Shown: positions 15,461 to 23,246 of the stretch, one piece after another
Layout: every line of letters starts with the position of its first letter
Numbering within the stretch: the first letter of the stretch is position 1
Origin: Sphingobacteriales bacterium
Lineage (GTDB): Bacteria > Bacteroidota > Bacteroidia > Chitinophagales > JADJOU01
Length of the DNA stretch: 34,695 nt
Direction: 5' to 3'
Assembly (NCBI GenBank): GCA_021297855.1
Contig: JAJTHM010000083.1
Location: forward strand, 1-34,695
Program-made: the position numbers and the translations under genes
Notes under the pieces: model-generated
The model's input: only the letters and a program-made list of their open reading frames with translations
What the model was told of the DNA's origin: nothing
Databases searched by the model: none

Positions 15461-15811
15461 ATGATAGCGATTATAATAGCTTAGGAGGCTATCAACTTTT
15501 TCTGGTGAATTTTTTAATTTTTGAAAATGCTCTATCGACCGATCGGAGGTGGATTTTTGTCACTTCGGTATAAACTAAACGAATTCTCTCCCCTGTTATT
15601 CTATTCAAAATTTGCGCTAACTAGACTCTTTATTCCGCGATAGAGGCTCGCATTTACTTGCTTTTTTACCTTTTTGAGTTGCTCTTAAGGCAGAAAAGTA
15701 TTGAATTCAGTTCGTTTTGTGATCTAGGTCACAGTTTTGCTATATTCCATAACTATCGTGCGAAAAAAGGTGTTAAATTCACATAACGTTAACCAAATTT
15801 AAATTTTTTCA
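15461..15811. promoter_or_regulatory. Divergent regulatory gap between cyclase and giant repeat protein
   Basis: The 351-base gap holds, from left to right, 99 bases of open frame continuing the cyclase (to 15559), stop-rich sequence to about 15700, the CRP-like palindrome at 15718-15733, a possible -33 TTTG at 15736, and an A/T-rich leader before the ATG at 15812. No good TAnnTTTG box was found; TATCGTGC near 15754 is the nearest candidate. No small gene was recognised. Confidence 0.5.
15718..15733. promoter_or_regulatory. CRP/FNR-family operator TGTGA-N6-TCACA
   Basis: The sequence TGTGATCTAGGTCACA has both half-sites TGTGA and TCACA exact, with the standard 6-base spacer, and is a 14-of-16 palindrome. 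This is the E. coli CRP consensus core. It lies 78 bases before the start of the giant repeat protein and upstream of the adenylate cyclase reading the other way. Bacteroidota have CRP/FNR regulators, but their targets are less well defined, so binding is inferred. Confidence 0.6.
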
Positions 15812-18800
15812 ATGAAAAAGCTAGTTTACTTAGTTGTTTTACTGTGTGTCAGTAATGGTTTTATTTATGCACAAAGCGTCGGGGTTAATACGATGAATCC
15901 ACATGCCTCCGCTGCCTTGGATGTGTCTGATACTACCAAGGGATTCTTAGTACCAAGGATGAATGAGATACAGCGACAGTCTATACCTTCACCTGCTGCG
16001 GGATTGATGGTATATCAAACCAATGGAAATGCGGGTTTTTATTATTTCAATGGGTCTGGCTGGATTTTTCTTATGACCAGTTTGTCGGATGCGACAACCA
16101 GCGCAAAAGGTATTCTGCAGTTGGCGGGAGATTTGAGCGGGACTGCCGCTTCACCTGCTATTGCGAATAATGCTATCACCACATTAAAAATCTTAGACGG
16201 CAATGTGACCCTCTCCAAGATGGCTTCTAGTTCGGTAGATACTTCCAAAATAGTCTCTGGGGGCATGAACAAGGTACTTACGACCAACGGTCTGGGTGTT
16301 CCTACTTGGGTCAATAAGACAGTTTTAATTCCAGACACGGCAAGCCTATCCAACCGAATCAATACGAAGTTGACTGCTTCGGATACAGCGAGTTTATCGA
16401 ACCGAATCAACACCAAATTAAATTCTGCCGACACGGCGAGTTTATCCAATCGTATCAACAATAAGTTGACGTCCTTGGATACGGCAAGCCTATCGAACCG
16501 AATTAATATAAAATTAAATTCTGCCGACACGGCAAGTTTATCGAATCGAATTAATACGAAGTTGACGGCCTCGGATACAGCGAGTTTGTCCAACCGAATC
16601 AACACAAAATTAAATTCTGCCGATACGGCGAGTTTATTGAATCGAATCAACACGAAGTTGACTAAATCTGAGTTAACGGATACACTAAATGCAATAAGTT
16701 TTACAAAAAATGCCACTAGAGATAGTATTCTGCTCAATATCAATGGCAGAATATATAAAGTCAAAGATAGCGTGGGTCTCGCTTTTTTCAGGGTCTCGCC
16801 CTCCAATCCAAGTCATATCATCTACAACGATGCTGCCAACTATGGTAAAAACTTTTTGGTCAATACCGATAGTGTCAACTACGATGGGAGCGGCATAGAT
16901 GCTAAGATGATGTTTATCGCGAGTAAATCTGCCTTTAGAGCAGGTGCCGTAGACGATGTAAATTGGAATAGGGATAGTATAGGCCTCAACAGTTTCGCTA
17001 CTGGTTATAAATCGAAGGCAACTGGAGATTATTCAATCGCGATGGGTGTTTTATCACTGGCAACGGCACCTTATTCTGCCGCCATAGGAAATCAAACAAC
17101 TGCCTCTGGCTGGTATTCTACCGCTATAGGAAATAATACTATTGCAAGTGGACAAGTTTCGACCGCTATGGGAGACGGCACCAAAGCTCAAAGTTATGGG
17201 GAATTGGCGGTAGGAACATTTAATGACAACCTAGCTGCTGTCAATGCCACTGCCTTTGCAGGAGATAGCAATCGCGTCTTTACTATAGGTAATGGCACAA
17301 GTTCTGCCCGCAAAACAGCATTTGTGGTTCAGCAGAATGGTTACACGGGCATCAATACCCACATAGCAGACACGACTCTGCATGTCAAGGGCGGCTTTAA
17401 ATATGTGGATGGACAGCAGGGCGCTGGCAAAGTGCTCACCTCTGATGTCAATGGCGTCGCGAGATGGGCAGCAGCAGCTGGTGATATGACCAGCGATACC
17501 TGGGCTACTGTTGGAGGTGTGACCTCCTCTGCAACCGATGTGATGGTAAATGGTTTAAAATTAGGACGAGGTGCAGGAGGCAAACTAGAAAATACTGCTC
17601 TAGGTAATAATGCATTATCATCGAATACATCTGGAATAAATAATACGGCAGTTGGTAATTTAGCTTTGATGAATGTAACTTCAGGTAGCCATAATGCAGG
17701 ATTTGGAACTGGTGCATTAAGAGCACTGACTACGGGTAGTTATAACTCAGCGTTTGGCTTAGGAGCGCTTGATGTTATTGGTGCAGGAGAAGGTAATGCA
17801 GCTTTTGGTTATGCATCTATGGTTACGAATAACAGTGGTAACAATAATTCAGCCTATGGAACTAATTCATTGCGATTTGGAACAACCGGAAGCAGCAATA
17901 CAGCGCTAGGATTTAGTTCATTAGTCAATGCGAATGGGAACAACAATACTGCTATTGGTTTTGAGTCTGGAAATAATAACTCCAGTGGCAGCGGTAATGT
18001 ATTTTTAGGTTACAGAGCTGGATACAATGAAACAGGCTCCAATAAATTATATATAGCGAATAGTTCTTCCAATCCACCACTCATTTATGGAGATTTTTCA
18101 ACTACTAAACTAGGTATCGGTACGACTGCTCCTACAGCTACCTTTCATGTTGCGGGTTCATCTAAGGTGACAGGAAATGATACAGTAGGAGGTATGCTTA
18201 ATGTAACTGGAAATACTACCTTGACAAGCTTAACTACTACGAATCTAGCAGCAGGTGCTTTGACAGATTCCATAGTAACGATTAACAGTGCTGGAGTTAT
18301 GAGAAAGAGTAGTTTAACTCTTGGGGGTATGGATAATTCCAGAGATACTTGGGCTACAGTCGGTGGAGTCACCACCTCTGCCACCGATGTATTGGTTAAT
18401 AGCCTCACCATAGGTAGAGGTAACGGGAACACTCCTTCTAATACTGCACTTGGTTGGGGAGCTTTGCTCACTAATACCACTGGAACCTTTAATACGGCGA
18501 CTGGAGAATCTGCACTTAGAGTCAATACGACTGGATCGCAGAACACTGCAAATGGATTCAGAACGCTTTATGCCAACACTACTGGCTCAAATAATACAGC
18601 GAATGGATACGAAGCGCTTTATTCTAATACGACAGGAGTAAATAATACCTCTACAGGGTATGGTTCTCTTTTCAACAACACGGGAGGAAGCGCTAACACA
18701 GCCAACGGAGTGAATTCTCTATCATCTAATACGACAGGAAGCAACAACACGGCGAATGGAACGTCTTCTCTATTCTCCAATACGACGGGAAATTCGAATA

Positions 18801-20551
18801 CTGCCAATGGACTTCATTCTCTTTATTCCAATACGACAGGATCAGAAAACACAGCGAATGGAATGTCTTCTCTCTACTCCAACACGACAGGAGTTAACAA
18901 TGTCTCTAGTGGATATCAATCACTATATAAGAACACGACGGGAGGTCAGAATAGTTCCGTAGGAACATATTCTATGTTTGAAAATACAACAGGTGGTTCA
19001 AATACAGCAATGGGTTATGCAACGCTTAATAAAAACAAAACTGGAGAAGCAAATACAGCAGTTGGGTATAATGCACTTTTTTATACTACTTCGGGAAATG
19101 AGAATACTGGAACAGGAAGAAACGCGCTTCATTTTAATACAACAGGAACCCAGAATACTGCTACTGGAAGCAATTCTCTACTGAATACTACTACAGGCCA
19201 ATTTAATACAGCAAATGGATATGCCACTCTATCTAATAATACCACAGGAAATAACAATACTGCTCTCGGTTACACAGCAGGAAATCTTAACGTATCGGGA
19301 TCTGGCAATGTTTTCTTGGGCTACCAAGCTGGATATAATGAAACAGGCTCCAATAAATTATATATAGCGAATAGCAGCGCAAATCCACCTCTTATTTATG
19401 GAGATTTTGCCAATGGACAACTAGGATTTGGAACATCAAGCTTAGGTTTACATAAAATTGTGGTAAGTGCAGGAGCTTATGCTAATACTTTAGCCCTTTT
19501 CTCTGATCACCCAACCAACAATGAGATGTTTTTAGGTAAATCTAATAATATTGACAAATCTATAGTGATGGGTTATAATCAGTCTCTTAATTATGGTTAT
19601 TTCGTAGTTAATGGAGATAATCCAGGAACAGGTTTAGTGATAGGAAACGACAGTAAGGTGGGTATAGGAACGACTGCCCCTACAACTAATTTTCATGTAG
19701 TGGGTTCTTCTAAGGTGACAGGAAATGATACAATAGGTGGCATGCTTAATGTATCTGGAAATACTAGCTTGACAAGCTTAACTGCTACGAATTTAGCAGC
19801 AGGCGCTCTGACAGACTCTATTGTGACGATAAACAGTGCTGGAGTTATGAGAAAGAGTAGTTTAGCCTTAAGTGCTTTGGATACCTCAAATAGCAATGAA
19901 ATTCAAGCTTTGACTAGAAGCAATGATACTGTCTTTTTAAGTAATGGTGGTTATGTGAAACTTCCTGAGCAGAAAACCATACCTGCACTCATTACAGAAG
20001 ATGATTTTTCTTACATTTTACCATTAAAGAATTTTTGGAATACTGCAGTCACAGGTCCTGGAAGCGTTACTTTAAGTAATTCTGCGGCTGTTTTATCTAC
20101 TAGTAACTCAACTGGTTCGGCTAAACTTTATTCAAATAAACAGAAAGCAGTGACTGAAGGTAAACTAATATTTACAGCCGTGCTCTATACCTACGAAGAT
20201 AATAATACGGCATATGGACCATTAGTTAGAGGTTTAGTCAATGGTGTGAGCAGAAATAATGCGATTGAATTTATCAATATAAGCGGAAATACCATTCAGG
20301 CCCGCACGGTTTCTGGCGGTGTAGCGACAACTACTAATTATGCAGTTGGTGCATCTGTTGCAAATAACTACAGCTATACTATAATCGCTAGTAGTGTCAA
20401 AGTAGAGTTTTATTTAGATGGTACGCTTATTGCCACTCACACGACGAATATTCCAACGGTGCCTTTAAATATGTATTTTGATGCGAGTACCACCTCAGGA
20501 AATGTTCCACAAGCTATAGATAAGGTTAGTTTTGAAATAATTAGGAATTAA
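15812..20551 (+). CDS. Giant secreted repeat protein with YadA-like head repeats (adhesin-like)
   Basis: A 1579-aa protein with a signal peptide (MKKLVYLVVLLCVSNGFIYA). Order: a common Bacteroidota N-terminal block (VGVNTMNPHASAALDVSD..KGFLVPRM, about 23-60); a linker; seven 16-aa DTASLSNRINTKL units (175-286); YadA-head-like repeats (SFATGYKSKATG, about 394-470); eight 17-aa NTALGNNAL-like units (594-728) ended by NVFLGYRAGYNETGSNKLYI; a second set of seventeen 17-aa units (877-1165) with the same end; and a C-terminal beta-rich, jelly-roll-like domain (about 1393-1579). Head repeats of this kind form trimeric beta-rolls in autotransporter adhesins. There is no YadA anchor, no S74 chaperone domain and no clear T9SS tail, so its route across the outer membrane is unknown. 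Probably a surface or extracellular fibre. Confidence 0.85.
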   Translation: MKKLVYLVVLLCVSNGFIYAQSVGVNTMNPHASAALDVSDTTKGFLVPRMNEIQRQSIPSPAAGLMVYQTNGNAGFYYFNGSGWIFLMTSLSDATTSAKGILQLAGDLSGTAASPAIANNAITTLKILDGNVTLSKMASSSVDTSKIVSGGMNKVLTTNGLGVPTWVNKTVLIPDTASLSNRINTKLTASDTASLSNRINTKLNSADTASLSNRINNKLTSLDTASLSNRINIKLNSADTASLSNRINTKLTASDTASLSNRINTKLNSADTASLLNRINTKLTKSELTDTLNAISFTKNATRDSILLNINGRIYKVKDSVGLAFFRVSPSNPSHIIYNDAANYGKNFLVNTDSVNYDGSGIDAKMMFIASKSAFRAGAVDDVNWNRDSIGLNSFATGYKSKATGDYSIAMGVLSLATAPYSAAIGNQTTASGWYSTAIGNNTIASGQVSTAMGDGTKAQSYGELAVGTFNDNLAAVNATAFAGDSNRVFTIGNGTSSARKTAFVVQQNGYTGINTHIADTTLHVKGGFKYVDGQQGAGKVLTSDVNGVARWAAAAGDMTSDTWATVGGVTSSATDVMVNGLKLGRGAGGKLENTALGNNALSSNTSGINNTAVGNLALMNVTSGSHNAGFGTGALRALTTGSYNSAFGLGALDVIGAGEGNAAFGYASMVTNNSGNNNSAYGTNSLRFGTTGSSNTALGFSSLVNANGNNNTAIGFESGNNNSSGSGNVFLGYRAGYNETGSNKLYIANSSSNPPLIYGDFSTTKLGIGTTAPTATFHVAGSSKVTGNDTVGGMLNVTGNTTLTSLTTTNLAAGALTDSIVTINSAGVMRKSSLTLGGMDNSRDTWATVGGVTTSATDVLVNSLTIGRGNGNTPSNTALGWGALLTNTTGTFNTATGESALRVNTTGSQNTANGFRTLYANTTGSNNTANGYEALYSNTTGVNNTSTGYGSLFNNTGGSANTANGVNSLSSNTTGSNNTANGTSSLFSNTTGNSNTANGLHSLYSNTTGSENTANGMSSLYSNTTGVNNVSSGYQSLYKNTTGGQNSSVGTYSMFENTTGGSNTAMGYATLNKNKTGEANTAVGYNALFYTTSGNENTGTGRNALHFNTTGTQNTATGSNSLLNTTTGQFNTANGYATLSNNTTGNNNTALGYTAGNLNVSGSGNVFLGYQAGYNETGSNKLYIANSSANPPLIYGDFANGQLGFGTSSLGLHKIVVSAGAYANTLALFSDHPTNNEMFLGKSNNIDKSIVMGYNQSLNYGYFVVNGDNPGTGLVIGNDSKVGIGTTAPTTNFHVVGSSKVTGNDTIGGMLNVSGNTSLTSLTATNLAAGALTDSIVTINSAGVMRKSSLALSALDTSNSNEIQALTRSNDTVFLSNGGYVKLPEQKTIPALITEDDFSYILPLKNFWNTAVTGPGSVTLSNSAAVLSTSNSTGSAKLYSNKQKAVTEGKLIFTAVLYTYEDNNTAYGPLVRGLVNGVSRNNAIEFINISGNTIQARTVSGGVATTTNYAVGASVANNYSYTIIASSVKVEFYLDGTLIATHTTNIPTVPLNMYFDASTTSGNVPQAIDKVSFEIIRN
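16334..16669 (+). repeat. Seven tandem 48-bp repeats (DTASLSNRINTKL units)
   Basis: Seven in-frame 48-bp copies without gaps encode 16-aa units that alternate between KLTAS and KLNSA endings, suggesting growth by duplication of a 96-bp dimer. Polar heptad-like spacing (L, I, L) suits a coiled-coil stalk. The third and fourth copies diverge most (NNKLTSL, NIKLNSA). Confidence 0.9.
17591..17995 (+). repeat. Eight 51-bp repeats, first NTALG block
   Basis: Eight degenerate 17-aa units (one is 16 aa) of the form N-[TS]-A-x-G-x-x-[AS]-L-x-x-x-T-[TS]-G-x-x. The block ends in NVFLGYRAGYNETGSNKLYI, which also closes the second block. Confidence 0.85.
18113..18321 (+). repeat. Long direct repeat, copy 1 (GIGTTAPTATFHV module)
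   Basis: A 209-bp segment nearly identical to 19661-19869, exactly 1548 bp (516 codons) downstream. It encodes GIGTTAPTATFHVAGSSKV through SAGVMRKSSL. Confidence 0.9.
18440..19306 (+). repeat. Seventeen tandem 51-bp repeats, second NTANG block
   Basis: Exactly 17 in-frame units of 17 aa each, 867 bp. Core units such as NTANGLHSLYSNTTGSE share long stretches of DNA (for example aatacgacaggaa), so the middle copies are recent. The edge copies are more diverged. Confidence 0.92.
19661..19869 (+). repeat. Long direct repeat, copy 2 (GIGTTAPTTNFHV module)
   Basis: Second copy of the 209-bp segment at 18113-18321. It follows a short insert (HKIVVSAGAYANTLALFSD...) absent from the first module. 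Confidence 0.9.
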
Positions 20552-20655
20552 ATTTTAGGAACATAGATTAATTAAATGGCAATAGTTTTATGGTATCTTA
20601 AAATGATTTGTCAGTTTTGATAGGCCGATATATTAGACCCTAAACGAATATAGAA

Positions 20656-22431
20656 ATGAGTACAAATAGTATAATGTATAAAGTGGGCTTGACAGCCCTG
20701 CTAGTATGGCATAGTCTGCCCTCCATGCTAGCTCAAAATGCTGGGGTGCTCCACATCCAAGGGGGGGCTAACATATCATCAACCCATGGGGCCATCCTCA
20801 CTCTCGATAATGCTAAGCTATCGAATCAAGGAGAACTGCGCCTCCCAGAAAGTAATCTGATTTTTAAGGGGAATCTGCCCACGGCATCGCAATCCATAGA
20901 GGGCTCGGGATCTACCATGGCGGGGTATATGCAGGTCCACAAACTAGTCGATGATATTCAGCTGCGCAAATCTATTTCCGTGAGCAGAGTTCTGTCTCTG
21001 GTCTCTGGAGGTATAGAGCTCATAAGCGGAGATATAGATCTAGGAAGCACGGGTGAGCTGCAGTTTGAGACTACCATGAGTCGGATTTATGGAAGTGGAG
21101 GCGAGATCAAGACCACGCGTTTGTTGGGTGCAAATAGTAATCTCCATCCCGCCAATTTGGGAGCAGAAATGACCAGTGCGATCGCTATGGGCACCACCCA
21201 GATCCTCCGCGGACACAAATCGTGGCTGGTGAATGGAGAGAATAGTGCGTTTCGCTATTACAAAATCAATCCTACGGTAAATAGCGGTTTAAATGCGAGT
21301 TTGGCTTTTAATTATTTCGATCAAGAGCTGAATGGTGTCGATGAAGGGAGTATGCAAATATGGTATAGTCCGAATCAAGGGCTCACGTGGATACAGACCA
21401 AAGCTGCCCAACGCGATGTCACAAATAACTGGATCCAGGTGAATAAAGTGGATAGGATGGGTTGGTTCACCCTAGCTCCACCTTGCTCGCCGGTAAAAAC
21501 AGCGCTGACTATGTATGTGAGCCTAGATCAGACTTTTTTCTTCAAAGGACAACAGCGAAATACCACTGGCGTATATATCGATAGCCAGTTATCGGTCATA
21601 GGATGTGATAGCATCATCACGCTCAATTTATTTGTCAAGCCAATGTCTAGCCTTCCTGCCAAGGATACGATTGTAAGAGGGATAGATTATTTCAGTCTTA
21701 ATGGCAAAATTTACACAACCAATCAAATCGTGCGCGATACCCTGCGCGGATTAGTGTCTGATAGTATTCGAGTCTATAATGTCATCATCAATAAACCACT
21801 CGTGCTCAAGTCTTCCATCGTGGAGTGTCAGATTTTCTATGACTGGAGAGGCAAGAAATACACACAGAATGGCACCTATAGAGATACCGTTTGGCAAAAA
21901 TATACCGACACAGTGCATGAAATAATCCTTGTCCTCAAAGGTATGGACTTGAGCGTTACCTTTAAAGAGGGGGTATTTGTATCCAACTGCACGAGCTGCA
22001 CATCGTTTCAGTGGTATGTATGCTTGCCTGATGGTCGAAGAAGTCCTATTCACAATGCTACTTCGCGCAGCTTAAAGACCAATACAGAAGGAGAATATGC
22101 TGTAGATGTAGAGGGTATCGAAGGCTGCAAAGGATCTTCAGCATGTGTCAATAAGCTTACGGCGTTATCTATAGTTTCTGCTCAGAATATAAAGATTCTG
22201 GTTTATCCGAATCCGTTTAAAAATAGACTCTATGTGACATTGGATAAACTATACAAAGAAATAGAAGTGTCGCTATTGGATATGAGCGGCAAGCGCGTAT
22301 TTGCGAAAAAAGTAGCGCGCGCTCGAGAGTTCGAGCTGGAACTCGAATCCTATGCCGCGGGCAATTACATGCTCGTATTTGAAAATAGTGATGAAGGTGT
22401 TCGAGGAAGTATTAAGATAACCAAGGAATAA
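20656..22431 (+). CDS. T9SS type A sorting-domain surface protein
   Basis: A 591-aa secreted protein. The signal peptide ends at SMLAQ near residue 26; the start could be ATG 20656 or the in-frame ATG six codons on. Residues 30-270 are a beta-helix-like region often seen in Bacteroidota surface proteins (GGANISSTHGAILTLDNAKLSNQGEL). One GVYIDSQLSVIGCDSIITLNLFV repeat and a degenerate second follow, then an Ig/PKD-like stretch with CTSCTSFQWYVC. The last 75 residues, from VYPNPFKNRLYV through LLDMSGKRV to GSIKITKE, are a type A C-terminal sorting domain, which directs export by T9SS and attachment to the cell surface. It follows the giant protein by 104 bases and precedes a beta-barrel gene. 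Confidence 0.88.
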   Translation: MSTNSIMYKVGLTALLVWHSLPSMLAQNAGVLHIQGGANISSTHGAILTLDNAKLSNQGELRLPESNLIFKGNLPTASQSIEGSGSTMAGYMQVHKLVDDIQLRKSISVSRVLSLVSGGIELISGDIDLGSTGELQFETTMSRIYGSGGEIKTTRLLGANSNLHPANLGAEMTSAIAMGTTQILRGHKSWLVNGENSAFRYYKINPTVNSGLNASLAFNYFDQELNGVDEGSMQIWYSPNQGLTWIQTKAAQRDVTNNWIQVNKVDRMGWFTLAPPCSPVKTALTMYVSLDQTFFFKGQQRNTTGVYIDSQLSVIGCDSIITLNLFVKPMSSLPAKDTIVRGIDYFSLNGKIYTTNQIVRDTLRGLVSDSIRVYNVIINKPLVLKSSIVECQIFYDWRGKKYTQNGTYRDTVWQKYTDTVHEIILVLKGMDLSVTFKEGVFVSNCTSCTSFQWYVCLPDGRRSPIHNATSRSLKTNTEGEYAVDVEGIEGCKGSSACVNKLTALSIVSAQNIKILVYPNPFKNRLYVTLDKLYKEIEVSLLDMSGKRVFAKKVARAREFELELESYAAGNYMLVFENSDEGVRGSIKITKE

Positions 22432-22575
22432 TACCGTATGTATTTCTGTAATAGTCCAATTTCACTTCGCTACATTGTTCTATACATAAATATCGACGGT
22501 ATTTCCAACTGTAACTATACAAAATAAATTCGACTATATTGCATTTAACATTGGTATAATGTCATCCAAATCATC

Positions 22576-22620
22576 AAAGCATGAGAGAAATACATATTCT
22601 ATTTCTCTCATGCTTTTCTA
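22576..22620 (+). terminator. 16-bp hairpin with T-run before the beta-barrel gene
   Basis: AAGCATGAGAGAAAT-T paired with its complement at 22601-22616 gives a perfect 16-bp stem with a 9-base loop (ACATATTCT), flanked by A and T runs. It is placed to end transcription of the T9SS type A gene. It also lies only 19 bases before the next ATG, so it could instead be a 5' leader structure. The rest of the 204-base gap (22432-22575) holds an 8-bp inverted repeat AATACCGT/ACGGTATT and no gene. Confidence 0.6.
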
Positions 22621-22635
22621 AAAAAGAAATTAAGT

Positions 22636-23235
22636 ATGAAAAAAGTAATTTTAATAAGTATCTTATTTTTATCCATGCATCTGTCGGCGCAGAAGACGGA
22701 TCGTTTCGGATTCCTTATGGAAAGTCAGATTATGCGGGTGACCAGTAGTTTAAATTTCAAACGACTGGGGCTAAATGGCACGCTGGGTCTTGATTATAAA
22801 ATTGCGAATAGATTATATGTGGGAGGCTACTTCACTAGAATGTTGGATATCTCCCAAAATGAAAATCCCTATTATCTCATTCAAGGAAAAGTCGTAGATG
22901 TATCTAGTACAGTGTTTGTGAATTTTGGGACCTATGTCGGCTATAAACTCTATTCTGAAGATAAATTCTCCATCATCCCTGAACTTAGATTAGGCTATGG
23001 GAATTTTAGAGCTAAAACGGTGTACTATGTCATAAATAATGCTGAGAATAATGAGGTCAAATTGAGTATGCTCACTGTGGCACCTCGACTATTGGCCTCT
23101 TATCAACTAGCTAAGCCGATCAGCGCAGGAATTTCTGCGGGGTATTTACTACCTATATACACGGAAGCTGCGCAGCTTCGGGAGTATGATTTGCAGAATA
23201 TCAATATCGGAGTATTTCTAAAGCTTCACCTTTAG
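22636..23235 (+). CDS. Outer-membrane beta-barrel protein (porin-like)
   Basis: A 199-aa protein with a signal peptide cut after SAQ (about residue 19). The mature part alternates hydrophobic and polar residues in strands (LNGTLGLDYKIANRLYVGGYFTR, GYKLYSEDKFSIIPELRLGYG, SAGISAGYLLPIY) and ends in an aromatic/aliphatic final strand IGVFLKLHL, as in small 8-stranded outer-membrane barrels. Ligand and role are unknown. It stands after the giant repeat protein and the T9SS protein on the same strand, which hints at a surface role, but a hairpin upstream may separate it. Its stop is 11 bases from the stop of the convergent gene. Confidence 0.75.
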   Translation: MKKVILISILFLSMHLSAQKTDRFGFLMESQIMRVTSSLNFKRLGLNGTLGLDYKIANRLYVGGYFTRMLDISQNENPYYLIQGKVVDVSSTVFVNFGTYVGYKLYSEDKFSIIPELRLGYGNFRAKTVYYVINNAENNEVKLSMLTVAPRLLASYQLAKPISAGISAGYLLPIYTEAAQLREYDLQNINIGVFLKLHL

Positions 23236-23246
23236 TAGTGATAAAT

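Noticed and set aside
16042-16806. Long open frame on the minus strand opposite the 16-aa repeats
   Set aside because: It is the mirror of a repetitive coding sequence; its own repeats (KLAVSAEFNFVLIRF) are the complement of the real ones and it has no signal or start context.
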